Part shown: one piece after another, positions 14,551 to 21,488 of the stretch | Layout of the letters: every line of letters begins with the position of its first letter | Numbering within the stretch: the stretch's first letter is position 1 | Assembly: GCA_964493995.1 (NCBI GenBank) | Contig: CAZBQD010000037.1 | Span: 1-21,488 of the forward strand | DNA length: 21,488 nucleotides | DNA from: GCA-002282575 sp964493995 | GTDB lineage: Bacteria; Pseudomonadota; Gammaproteobacteria; Thiomicrospirales; Thiomicrospiraceae | Direction: 5' to 3' | Notes under the pieces: model-generated | What the model was told of the DNA's origin: nothing | Database searches by the model: none | Seen by the model: the letters and a program-made list of their open reading frames with translations, nothing else | Position numbers and translations under genes: made by a program

Positions 14551-16493
14551 CTATGTCTCTCCACAAACGCCAATAGCATCAACACCGTCCACAAGGGCGT
14601 TTTGAAATCCCGTTGACCTGACAAATGGGCTTGCCATGCCTGACGCACCAACAGCGCATTCAATCCCAACGCCTCTAAACGCTCAACTGTGAGTAAGGAC
14701 TCTGCCCAATCGCGCAGCTCCCCTCGTAACCATTGCGCCAGCGGCACGGCAAAGCCCTGTTTCGGTCTATCCATAATCGATTTGGGAATATAACGGTAGG
14801 TGAGTTCTTTTAACAACCACTTGCCCACACCATCACGACGTTTGAAATGACGTGGCAAACGCCAAGCAAACTCAGCGACACGATGATCGAGCAAGGGAAT
14901 GCGTCCTTCTAAGCTAACCGCCATGCTGGCTCTATCGACTTTCGTTAAGATGTCATCGCTCATATAGGTTCGCATATCCAAGTACTGCATGATCTCATCC
15001 ATCTCGACCAGCCCATCGGGAATGGCTTCTAGCCCAGTTAACAGCGTTAAGGGTTCTTGCACACCCGGCATTAAGGCTTGCAGATCACGCCAATGCGACA
15101 CCAGGCCACGGTAAGCGTTGGCATGGGTATCGAAATAAGGCAGCACATCAGCTATTTTCGACAACTGATCGCCCAAATTGGCTTTGCCCAACAGCCCACC
15201 GGCACGATTCACCAGCGAAGGGGGTAGCGTATGCAATGCTTTAGAGCCAAGCGACAGCAACGAAGGCAAATTACCACCGACTAGATTCCACAAACGCTCA
15301 CCGGTCGCATAGTGACCATAACCACCAAATAACTCATCACCACCATCACCCGATAAGGCCACCGTAACACTTTGTCGCGTTAATTGAGAAACCAGATAGG
15401 TTGGAATCGCCGAAGAATCCGAAAAAGGCTCATCATAAATACGACTTAATTGCGGAATGACATTCAACGCATCTTGAGCCGTGACAAACAGCTCGGTATG
15501 GGCGGTTTGTAAATGTTTTGCCACCGCTCGCGCGTGCTCCGACTCATTAAATTGCGCATCGTCAAAGCCAATGGAAAAGCTATTTACTTGCTGGGGCGAA
15601 GCTTGTTGCATCAACGCCACGACCAATGAAGAGTCAAAGCCGCCAGACAAGAAGGCCCCCAAAGGCACATCCGCTTCCATGCGTAAGGCAACAGCGTCTT
15701 TTAGTAGCGCATCTAACTGATCCATCGCTTCTTGCTCAGAACCTTGGAAAGGATGACGCAACGCCTGCTCGACCACACTGCGTGGCTGCCAATAATACTG
15801 GGCAATTGGCAACTTGCGTTCAGACAACTCATGTTGCGCCAAGGTCAGATACTGACCCGGCAATAACTTGTGCATGTCCTTAACAATGCTGTAAGGTGCA
15901 GGCACATAACCATGACGCAAATAAAGCGCTTGCGATTGTCCATCAACTTCAGCAACGAATTGAGGGTGAGCGCGGCAAGCATCCAAAGTGGAAGCAAAAA
16001 AGAAGATGCCATTAACCCACCCATAGCTCAGTGGTTTTTCACCCAGTCGATCGCGCGCCAGTGTTAGACTGGCTTGCTTGCGATCCCACAACGCAAAAGC
16101 AAACATACCATTAAATTGTGTCAAGGCATACTCAACGCCCCAGTGAGCAATGGCCGTGAGCATCACTTCCGTATCTGAGTGACCACGCCAAGGCAGCGAA
16201 ACTCCTTCCGCTGCCAACTGAGCGCGTAAGTGATGGTGGTTATAAACCTCACCATTAAACACCATGACATAACGACCACAATGCGAATGAATTGGCTGTT
16301 CACCCGCCGGAGACAGATCCATAATTGCCAAACGACGATGACCCAGCGCCACGCCATAGCTGGCATCACTCCACTCACCAGCCGAATCTGGACCTCGAGC
16401 CAAGATAGCCTCATTCATAACGGCCACTTGCTGACGCAATGACGCATCAGATTGGGTCAGTTTGGGGTCAATAAAACCAGCGAATCCGCACAT
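14547..16493 (-). CDS. asnB: Asparagine synthase, glutamine-hydrolysing (AsnB family)
   Basis: This 648-aa protein has an N-terminal class II glutaminase domain (about 2-190; nucleophile C2 in MCGFAGFID, with RGPDSAG and FNGEVYN) and a C-terminal synthetase domain with the ATP-binding PP-loop SGGFDSS (283-289) and LSGDGGDELFGGY. It makes asparagine, or amidates a related substrate, using glutamine and ATP. At about 650 residues it is longer than E. coli AsnB (554) and resembles the long type often found in exopolysaccharide clusters, where the true acceptor is often unknown. It is first in a chain with mntA, hepT and a glycosyltransferase, and divergent from rmuC. It may serve glycan decoration rather than bulk asparagine supply. 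Confidence 0.93.
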   Translation of the reverse strand: MCGFAGFIDPKLTQSDASLRQQVAVMNEAILARGPDSAGEWSDASYGVALGHRRLAIMDLSPAGEQPIHSHCGRYVMVFNGEVYNHHHLRAQLAAEGVSLPWRGHSDTEVMLTAIAHWGVEYALTQFNGMFAFALWDRKQASLTLARDRLGEKPLSYGWVNGIFFFASTLDACRAHPQFVAEVDGQSQALYLRHGYVPAPYSIVKDMHKLLPGQYLTLAQHELSERKLPIAQYYWQPRSVVEQALRHPFQGSEQEAMDQLDALLKDAVALRMEADVPLGAFLSGGFDSSLVVALMQQASPQQVNSFSIGFDDAQFNESEHARAVAKHLQTAHTELFVTAQDALNVIPQLSRIYDEPFSDSSAIPTYLVSQLTRQSVTVALSGDGGDELFGGYGHYATGERLWNLVGGNLPSLLSLGSKALHTLPPSLVNRAGGLLGKANLGDQLSKIADVLPYFDTHANAYRGLVSHWRDLQALMPGVQEPLTLLTGLEAIPDGLVEMDEIMQYLDMRTYMSDDILTKVDRASMAVSLEGRIPLLDHRVAEFAWRLPRHFKRRDGVGKWLLKELTYRYIPKSIMDRPKQGFAVPLAQWLRGELRDWAESLLTVERLEALGLNALLVRQAWQAHLSGQRDFKTPLWTVLMLLAFVERHR

Positions 16494-16548
16494 ACTTATC
16501 GTTACCTAAGTCAACTTTGTTTTAATAACTGAATTGTGCCATAAAAAA

Positions 16549-16560
16549 AGAATTAATTCT
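16549..16560. promoter_or_regulatory. Perfect 12-bp palindrome in the asnB/rmuC divergent gap
   Basis: AGAATTAATTCT is centred 61 bp upstream of asnB and 70 bp upstream of rmuC. It has an A-run on one side (T-run when read toward asnB). It is a possible regulator site shared by the two divergent genes; AT-rich sequence makes a chance origin plausible. Confidence 0.3.
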
Positions 16561-16581
16561 GTACTATCCCACAACTCGGAT

Positions 16582-16590
16582 TGCTATCAT
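16582..16590 (+). promoter_or_regulatory. Extended -10 promoter element of rmuC
   Basis: TGC-TATCAT (16582-16590) fits an extended -10 and lies 34 bp before the rmuC ATG. No strong -35 is seen, which is common for extended -10 promoters. Confidence 0.45.
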
Positions 16591-16624
16591 AAGCATTCCC
16601 CTAACCACGATAGAGACCTTAACG

Positions 16625-17962
16625 ATGCCCACTCTGCCTTTCGATCCGCTATGGCTTTACGCACTGCTCGCCTTTTTGGCGCTATTATCGATGGTGTTGT
16701 GGCAACAAAAATGGCAAAGCTTTCAACGTCTCGCCCTCTGCGAACAAAACCTCGCCTTACAAGCCGCACAATACGAGCAACGATTAAGTGACATTCAGCA
16801 AGCGCAGCAAGAACAACAACAGCGCAACCAATACCTACAGCAAGAAATCACTGGCCTCAAAATTGAACTAGCCGAAAGTAATACCTTACTGAACAAAGAA
16901 CGTAGCCTCAGCGAAGAAAAACAACAACTACTCGAAGAAGCAAAAACCGCACTAACGCATCAATTTCAGGCGCTCGCAGGCGATATTCTGCGTCAAACGG
17001 GCGAACAGCTACAACAACAGCAACAACAGAGTCTCGTTGGGCTAATGACGCCCTTCAAAGAAAACCTATCCGAATTTAAGCAGCGCATGGAAGAGCTGCA
17101 TCGTCTCGATACCACCGAGCGCACTCGTCTATCCGAACAGGTGCACCATCTGATGAAAACCAGCGCCCAAGTGAGCGAACAAACGCACGCCCTCACCAAA
17201 GCACTCACCGGTCAAGCGAAAAGCCAAGGCGATTGGGGCGAATTGGTGCTCGAACGCCTACTCGAAATGGCGGGACTAATAGAAGGGATGCATTATCAAA
17301 CGCAACACAGCACACACAATGAAGAAGGCGCTCGTCAACGTCCCGATATTCTACTGATGCTGCCCGAAGATAAACACCTAATTATTGACAGCAAAGTATC
17401 ACTCACCGCCTATACGCGTTTGGTCAATGCTGAGCAGGAAACCAGTGAACAACAAGCAACGCAAGACCATCTCACCAGCGTGCGCCAACATATTTTGGGA
17501 CTCAGTCGCAAAAACTACACCGCAGGCAAAGGCATTAACAGCCCCGATTTTGTCATTCTATTCATGCCCATTGAATCGGCCTTACTCACCGCTGCTCGCG
17601 CCGACCAACAACTCTACGAATTTGCTTGGCAACATAATGTATTACTCACCTCGCCCAGTACGCTGTTATTTGTACTACGCATGGTGGGTCAGCTATGGCG
17701 CAATGCCCAACAACAGCAGAATGTGCAAGACATAATCCATCGTGGTGAAAAACTGCTCGATAAGCTTAATGGCTTTGCTGCCGACCTAGATAAAATCGGC
17801 TCGCAGTTGGAATCAACCCACAAAACTTGGCAAGACGCGAAAACCAAATTTGCCGGTCGTGGCGGACTCTTATCTCAGGCACACACCTTGTCACAACTGG
17901 GCGTTAAGCCAACGAAAGCACTGCCTCCGCTGTCCGACAACGAGAAACTTGACTTATTATAA
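16625..17962 (+). CDS. rmuC: RmuC-family DNA recombination protein
   Basis: The 445-aa protein has an N-terminal membrane helix (about 9-27), a long Gln-rich coiled coil (about 35-190) and the RmuC nuclease-like domain (about 195-390). The domain shows GDWGELVLERLLEMAGL and RPDILLMLPEDKHLIIDSKVSL, whose acidic and DSK residues match the PD-(D/E)XK-type core. RmuC limits inversion of short inverted repeats and is linked to genome stability; its membrane anchor suggests it works at the inner face of the membrane. Length is normal. It is divergent from asnB and followed 77 bp later by the chemoreceptor gene. No terminator with a T-run lies between them. Confidence 0.93.
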   Translation: MPTLPFDPLWLYALLAFLALLSMVLWQQKWQSFQRLALCEQNLALQAAQYEQRLSDIQQAQQEQQQRNQYLQQEITGLKIELAESNTLLNKERSLSEEKQQLLEEAKTALTHQFQALAGDILRQTGEQLQQQQQQSLVGLMTPFKENLSEFKQRMEELHRLDTTERTRLSEQVHHLMKTSAQVSEQTHALTKALTGQAKSQGDWGELVLERLLEMAGLIEGMHYQTQHSTHNEEGARQRPDILLMLPEDKHLIIDSKVSLTAYTRLVNAEQETSEQQATQDHLTSVRQHILGLSRKNYTAGKGINSPDFVILFMPIESALLTAARADQQLYEFAWQHNVLLTSPSTLLFVLRMVGQLWRNAQQQQNVQDIIHRGEKLLDKLNGFAADLDKIGSQLESTHKTWQDAKTKFAGRGGLLSQAHTLSQLGVKPTKALPPLSDNEKLDLL

Positions 17963-17975
17963 AAAACTACGTATC

Positions 17976-18003
17976 TTGACTGGTTATGTAACCAGCTTAT
18001 ATT
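17976..18003 (+). promoter_or_regulatory. Sigma70 promoter of the chemoreceptor gene
   Basis: TTGACT (17976-17981) and TATATT (17998-18003) with a 16-bp spacer lie upstream of the ATG at 18040, giving a leader of about 30 nt. The spacer and the last two -35 bases are occupied by a perfect palindrome. Confidence 0.7.
17980..17995. promoter_or_regulatory. LexA-box-like operator in the chemoreceptor promoter
   Basis: CTGGTTA-TG-TAACCAG is a perfect 16-bp palindrome of the form CTG-N10-CAG, the layout of gammaproteobacterial LexA (SOS) boxes. It lies between -35 and -10, where a bound repressor would block RNA polymerase. The inner bases are less alternating-AT than the best LexA sites, so another dimeric regulator is possible. 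Confidence 0.5.
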
Positions 18004-18039
18004 GAGTTCCTTCTATCAACCCGACTCATAAGGTTCGCT

Positions 18040-19764
18040 ATGAACTTAAAAATTAAGCTGTTTGTCTTCATCTGTGTTCTGTTTGTGATTTGCGTCAGTT
18101 TATATGGCTGGGTCATTCATCTTCAATCGGTAGAGGCTCGCAGCATCATTGCTCAGCAACTGCAACACTTGGCTCAGCAACAAACGGCCATAGCGCCTGC
18201 CCTAAACGAATTAAGCCAGGACATCCATCAGCGTTTACTCGATTTAATCATCAAGGGTTTAATGGTATTGGCCGGTCTGGGTATGGTGGTGGCTATTCTC
18301 ATCTACCTCGTTATCAGCTATATGCTTCGCCCGCTCGATCGCCTAGCGGACACCATGCGAGACATTCGCCAAACGGGAGAACTCAATCGTCAAGCACCAG
18401 AGGTGGGCGACAAGGAACTGGTGCAATTAGCACACGAATTTAACCTACTATCCCAACAAACCTACACTTCTGTATTTCAAGCCCAACAAGCTCTAGACGC
18501 CCTAACTAAAGGTCAATTTGAAGCGCGTATGTCGGGAGACTATCGCGGTTGCCTCGGCATGCTGGCAGAGAGTATTGCCTTGACCGCCGACATTCTCACC
18601 CGCAATCATCAAGCTTTACATGCCACCATGAGCAATATTAGCGCCGGCAAACTGCGCAGCGATGCGCAAACACCTGATGTGGTTCGACAAGCCGTGGCAC
18701 AAATCACCCACTTTAACCAACAAATGAGCCAAGCCGTCGCCCAACTGGCGTCCGGTAATTTTAGCGCACAGGTCGAAGGAGTGGGAGACTTCGGTCAAAC
18801 AGCGCAGCAATTTATGCACTCTATGCACACCTTAAAAGCCTCGCTCACCGATATTGGACAATGCATCAGTCAACTGGCACACGGCAATCTAACGATCAAA
18901 GTACAAGCCCATCCTGGCTATTTGGGTGAGCTGGCAGAAAACATCAATCATGCACTGCACTCGCTCGCTCAAGCACTTAATCATGTCCAAGCGCAAGCAC
19001 AGGCCTTTACGCAGCTTTCCTTGCAACTGGGCGACACATCAAACTTACTGCATAACGTCAACACACAAGTTCATCAGGGATTAGAACAAGCGAATGAGAG
19101 TCGCCAACAAATGCTCGGCGCCGTGTCACAAATGCAGCAGGAAATACACAGTGCTACCGGCATCGCTCAAGATAATCGACAACACTTACAGCAAACAACA
19201 CAAGCGATGAACCAATCCGTCGCATCAATGCAGCGCATTCAACACACCTCGATACAAATTAACAACATTGTTGCTTTGGTAGACAGCATTGCTTTTCAAA
19301 CCAATCTACTCGCTTTGAACGCAGCGGTCGAAGCTGCCCGAGCAGGTGAACATGGGCGCGGCTTTGCCGTTGTTGCCAGCGAAGTTAGGGCGCTTGCCGG
19401 AAAATCGGCCGATGCTGCGCAGGAAATTCGTCAGCTTATCGACACTTCGCTACAACAAGTCAACGCAGGCGCCGATACCATCCAACAAGCAGCCAACGCC
19501 TTAACCAGCATGAGCGAACAAACCGAACGTCTGCAAGCAAGCCTATCGCAAGCCGACCAAGCGGCTTCAACCGTCGAACACGCCGTCGCACAAACCAGCA
19601 GCGCACTCACCGAAGTATCCACGCAAGAAAATGTACTACACCAGCAGGTGCAACAACTCAATCAAATCGCAGCGCAAATTCAACAACAAGCTGAAACCCT
19701 AAATAAAGAGACCATGCAGTTTAATACGGGCATGCGCTCAGTCCCACCTGTTTTAACAGCATAG
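18040..19764 (+). CDS. Methyl-accepting chemotaxis protein with stacked HAMP-like units
   Basis: The 574-aa chemoreceptor has membrane helices at about 6-26 and 72-94, enclosing only about 45 residues outside the membrane, too little for a usual ligand-binding domain. A HAMP follows (about 95-147). The region to about 315 then repeats units such as ALTKGQFEARM, ISAGKLRS, LASGNFSAQV and LAHGNLTIKV, each followed by a helix: a poly-HAMP stack. The signalling hairpin is at about 412-450 (FQTNLLALNAAVEAARAGEHGRGFAVVASEVRALAG), which contacts CheA and CheW. No C-terminal CheR-tethering pentapeptide is seen. Sensing probably occurs in the membrane or the cytosolic stack. No che gene is nearby. AAGG before the ATG supports the start. 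Confidence 0.93.
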   Translation: MNLKIKLFVFICVLFVICVSLYGWVIHLQSVEARSIIAQQLQHLAQQQTAIAPALNELSQDIHQRLLDLIIKGLMVLAGLGMVVAILIYLVISYMLRPLDRLADTMRDIRQTGELNRQAPEVGDKELVQLAHEFNLLSQQTYTSVFQAQQALDALTKGQFEARMSGDYRGCLGMLAESIALTADILTRNHQALHATMSNISAGKLRSDAQTPDVVRQAVAQITHFNQQMSQAVAQLASGNFSAQVEGVGDFGQTAQQFMHSMHTLKASLTDIGQCISQLAHGNLTIKVQAHPGYLGELAENINHALHSLAQALNHVQAQAQAFTQLSLQLGDTSNLLHNVNTQVHQGLEQANESRQQMLGAVSQMQQEIHSATGIAQDNRQHLQQTTQAMNQSVASMQRIQHTSIQINNIVALVDSIAFQTNLLALNAAVEAARAGEHGRGFAVVASEVRALAGKSADAAQEIRQLIDTSLQQVNAGADTIQQAANALTSMSEQTERLQASLSQADQAASTVEHAVAQTSSALTEVSTQENVLHQQVQQLNQIAAQIQQQAETLNKETMQFNTGMRSVPPVLTA

Positions 19765-19791
19765 ACAAATCCATGATACACAGGCTATGAT
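19762..19791 (+). promoter_or_regulatory. Promoter of the small coiled-coil protein gene
   Basis: TAGACA (19762-19767, five of six -35 consensus bases, overlapping the chemoreceptor stop) and TATGAT (19786-19791) have an 18-bp spacer. The start would be about 28 nt before the ATG at 19826. Confidence 0.6.
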
Positions 19792-19825
19792 TGACCCATA
19801 TTGATCAGCATAAGGAAACCCACTC

Positions 19826-20239
19826 ATGGCAAGCGCTAACACCACATCGATTCAACTTCCTAAACCGATTATGATTGGTGCGGGTGTACTGATTTTACTC
19901 GGCTTATTTTTGGCTTCTGGCGACCCTGGCAAAAAAGAACGTGAGCAATTACGTCAAGCATTGACAGAAGCACAAGCCAAAATCAGCGCCTTGGAAACAG
20001 CTCAAACAGAACAACAAGCTCAACTCAAATCGCAACAAGAAAATAGCCAGTTGCTACTGCGTCGTCTCGAAGTTAGCGAAGAAAATAACACGCGTTTGCG
20101 GGCGCGCATCGATGAAGCAGAGCGTCAGATTGTGGCACAACGCAAGGTGGCAGCAACAGCGGCTAAAACACCCAGCAAAACAACAGCTGTCACTAAGCCT
20201 AAAACCGCTACCAAAGCCACCACAACCGTCAAAAAATAA
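19826..20239 (+). CDS. Membrane-anchored coiled-coil protein with Lys/Thr/Ala tail
   Basis: This 137-aa protein of unknown function has a short polar N-terminus, one membrane helix (about 15-31, IMIGAGVLILLGLFLAS), a charged coiled coil (about 36-105, rich in Glu, Gln and Leu) and a low-complexity tail of Lys, Thr, Ala and Pro (about 106-137). The tail is strongly basic and could bind nucleic acid, cell wall or acidic partners. I recognise no family. A good ribosome site (AAGGAA) and its own promoter support expression. The tail ends 19 bp from the stop of the convergent ycgN gene. Confidence 0.75.
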   Translation: MASANTTSIQLPKPIMIGAGVLILLGLFLASGDPGKKEREQLRQALTEAQAKISALETAQTEQQAQLKSQQENSQLLLRRLEVSEENNTRLRARIDEAERQIVAQRKVAATAAKTPSKTTAVTKPKTATKATTTVKK

Positions 20240-20258
20240 CTTTCAGACGCCTTATCGC

Positions 20259-20723
20259 TTAACCAACCCTATCGAGAGGCCATGTTACCACATGGTCTTC
20301 TAATTCATCATCGGTAATATCTAATTCGCTCACTAATGGCATGCCAGCGATACCCGCGCCATAATCGTTGGTGCTATTGGCATTGCCTGTGACTAACGGA
20401 TGCCATGACAATAAAGGCTTGTGCTCATACAAGCGACGATAAGCACAATCCGGTGGCATCCACTCCAAATCGTCTAAATTATCTTTGCTTAACTTAACGC
20501 AATCTGGCACGATCGTTTGACGTTGAGCATAATTCCGGCAACGCCCTGAGTTGCAATCTAATAACTGACAAGCGACATCGGTAAAGTAAATGCGCTCGCT
20601 TTCTGAGTCTTGTATTTTAACCAGACAACACTTACCACAACCATCACACAAACTTTCCCACTGTGTTTCCGACATGGCAGAAAGTGGTGTCGATTCCCAC
20701 CAAGGTTGTTCCACTTTGTTCAT
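20259..20723 (-). CDS. ycgN: YcgN-family (UPF0260) cysteine-cluster protein
   Basis: This 154-aa protein matches the UPF0260/YcgN family, whose function is not established. The marker is the cysteine array: C26-xx-C29-xx-C32-C33 (CDGCGKCC), then C52, C57, C62, C75 and C93 (PPDCAYRRL), a pattern that suggests metal or Fe-S binding. The WWE near the N-terminus and the HPLVTGN region are also typical, and length is normal. Its ATG follows a GAGG site. It is divergent from msrA, with an 80-bp shared regulatory gap. Confidence 0.92.
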   Translation of the reverse strand: MNKVEQPWWESTPLSAMSETQWESLCDGCGKCCLVKIQDSESERIYFTDVACQLLDCNSGRCRNYAQRQTIVPDCVKLSKDNLDDLEWMPPDCAYRRLYEHKPLLSWHPLVTGNANSTNDYGAGIAGMPLVSELDITDDELEDHVVTWPLDRVG

Positions 20724-20755
20724 CTTAAACCTCGTTAGGCAAATTAAACGACACA

Positions 20756-20772
20756 GTGCTATGATAAAGCAC
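20756..20772. promoter_or_regulatory. Extended -10 and inverted repeat in the ycgN/msrA gap
   Basis: TGC-TATGAT (20757-20765) fits an extended -10 for msrA, 38 bp before its ATG. It is embedded in an inverted repeat, GTGCT (20756-20760) and AGCAC (20768-20772). A regulator bound here could control msrA and perhaps ycgN. The arms are only 5 bp, so this is tentative. Confidence 0.4.
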
Positions 20773-20803
20773 GTTTTGGTTATTTTAACACGAGGAGTCT
20801 ATT

Positions 20804-21349
20804 ATGTCGGTCAGTCTTGCATTGGCTACCCTAGGTGGTGGCTGCTTCTGGTGTTTGGAAGCGGCTTTTGAACCCCTCAAAGGCGTACAACAGGTTGTTT
20901 CTGGCTATTCGGGTAGCGACTTCTCTAATCCTACCTATGAACTGATTGGTACCGGTAAAACAGGCCACGCCGAAGTGGTGCAAATCAGTTTCGATCCATC
21001 TGTCATCAGTTACGAACAACTGCTGACCGTGTTCTTTACCATTCATGACCCCACTACCAAAGATCGTCAAGGCAACGATGTCGGCAGTCAGTATCGTAGC
21101 ATCATTCTCACTCACGATGAAACGCAAGCTAAAGCCGCTCAAGCGGCGATTAGTGCGCTCGAAGCGTCCAGAAAATACCCTAACCCCATCGTTACGGAAA
21201 TAAAACCATTAGCTAAATTTTATCCTGCTGAAGCTTATCATCAAGACTATTTCAAAAACAATCCGAATAAAGCATATTGCCAACTCGTGGTTAAACCGAA
21301 GGTCGATAAGGTCAAAAACCAGTTTGAACCTTTATTAAAATCTTTCTAA
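20804..21349 (+). CDS. msrA: Peptide methionine sulfoxide reductase A
   Basis: This 181-aa cytosolic enzyme reduces methionine-S-sulfoxide in proteins and free methionine. The catalytic C14 is in the hallmark GGGCFWCLEA. Other landmarks are VVSGYSGSDFSNPTYELIGTGKTGHAEVVQI, FFTIHDPTTKDRQGNDVGSQYRS and the AEAYHQDYF region near the C-terminus. C159 in NKAYCQLVV is a likely resolving cysteine or structural residue; C17 is a second candidate. Length is near the short MsrA form, with no MsrB domain. A strong GAGGAG ribosome site precedes the ATG. It is divergent from ycgN and followed by a hairpin and the convergent rRNA operon. Confidence 0.97.
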   Translation: MSVSLALATLGGGCFWCLEAAFEPLKGVQQVVSGYSGSDFSNPTYELIGTGKTGHAEVVQISFDPSVISYEQLLTVFFTIHDPTTKDRQGNDVGSQYRSIILTHDETQAKAAQAAISALEASRKYPNPIVTEIKPLAKFYPAEAYHQDYFKNNPNKAYCQLVVKPKVDKVKNQFEPLLKSF

Positions 21350-21361
21350 TCACTTTTATCT

Positions 21362-21387
21362 TTGAAGCGAGCCTACTCTCGCTTCAA
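21362..21387 (+). terminator. Hairpin after msrA
   Basis: TTGAAGCGAG (21362-21371) pairs perfectly with CTCGCTTCAA (21378-21387) around a 6-nt loop, 12 bp after the msrA stop. There is no T-tract on either side, so it may act as a 3'-end stabiliser or a weak terminator. Confidence 0.55.
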
Positions 21388-21420
21388 GAACATACAACCT
21401 GCTGACTAAACACTAGACAA

Positions 21421-21451
21421 TAAAAAACCCCGTTCATTTCTGAACGGGGTT
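21421..21451 (-). terminator. Intrinsic terminator of the rRNA operon
   Basis: An 11-bp stem (AACCCCGTTCA at 21426-21436, TGAACGGGGTT at 21441-21451) with a 4-nt loop is followed on the minus strand by TTTTTTA. It lies about 10 bp past the 5S rRNA 3' end. Confidence 0.93.
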
Positions 21452-21461
21452 AGGAATTAAG

Positions 21462-21488
21462 TGCCTGGCGATGACCTACTCTCACATG
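21462..21488 (-). rRNA. 5S rRNA, 3' end (partial)
   Basis: Read on the minus strand, the edge gives CATGTGAGAGTAGG, then TCATCGCCAGGCA, the conserved 3' tail of bacterial 5S rRNA (GAGAGTAGG followed by the CGCCAGGCA closing strand of helix I). The 5' part lies outside the window. The terminator just downstream confirms the direction. Confidence 0.92.

Noticed and set aside
16801..17035. CAA/CAG-rich stretches in rmuC as a microsatellite or CRISPR-like repeat
   Set aside because: They encode the Gln-rich coiled coil of RmuC; there is no regular repeat-spacer structure.
17980..17995. The CTGGTTATGTAACCAG palindrome as the rmuC terminator
   Set aside because: It has no T-tract, only a 2-nt loop, and lies between good -35 and -10 boxes of the next gene, so an operator is the better reading.
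18090..18443. 117-codon ORF inside the chemoreceptor gene
   Set aside because: A frame-shifted shadow of the chemoreceptor with no recognisable domain; the chemoreceptor frame is certain.

Overview
The window reads as an ordinary chromosomal segment of a gammaproteobacterium. The evidence is the hemC-hemD-hemX-hemY block in its usual order, a YcgN-type (UPF0260) protein, a stand-alone MnmC oxidase domain, PurU and RmuC. Base composition looks moderate, and many proteins are rich in Gln and Ala. I cannot name a genus from the sequence alone. No insertion sequence, prophage or CRISPR array is visible.

Layout. Positions 1-120 hold the end of an upstream unit and a strong bidirectional terminator. 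A YugP-family membrane zinc peptidase (+) follows and overlaps the convergent hemY tail by 51 bp. The minus-strand heme block hemC-hemD-hemX-hemY (4879 to 794) has ATGA overlaps at hemC/hemD and hemX/hemY. Between hemD and hemX there is a 185-bp gap with a long AT hairpin and repeat-like ends. Divergent from hemC runs a plus-strand series: a thioredoxin-fold lipoprotein, purU, an HDOD protein, an MnmC-like FAD oxidase and a small membrane protein. A tRNA-Thr(TGT) with its own promoter and terminator comes next, then argH.

From 16493 down to 10474 a minus-strand set reads asnB, mntA, hepT, a 22-codon ORF, a family-4-type glycosyltransferase, and a GAF-PAS-GGDEF-EAL protein. The first five are chained by stop/start overlaps or a 2-nt gap. 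A type VII-like toxin-antitoxin pair is therefore built into what looks like a cell-surface polysaccharide or glycan operon. Divergent from asnB is rmuC. A chemoreceptor with stacked HAMP-like units follows; its promoter carries a perfect CTG-N10-CAG palindrome between -35 and -10, the layout of a LexA (SOS) box. A small membrane coiled-coil protein, ycgN (-) and msrA (+) follow. The right edge is the 3' end of a 5S rRNA on the minus strand with its terminator, so an rRNA operon abuts this window and points inward.

How the genes work together. hemC/hemD make uroporphyrinogen III, and hemX/hemY are membrane partners of the same pathway. purU balances one-carbon folates, argH closes arginine synthesis, and the thioredoxin-like lipoprotein and msrA serve thiol and methionine redox care. 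The HDOD protein, the EAL protein and the chemoreceptor are signalling proteins.

The observations most worth following are the mntA-hepT pair inside the asnB-glycosyltransferase chain, the tiny ORF linking hepT to the glycosyltransferase, and the LexA-like operator on the chemoreceptor promoter. All functional statements come from reading motifs; no database search was run.
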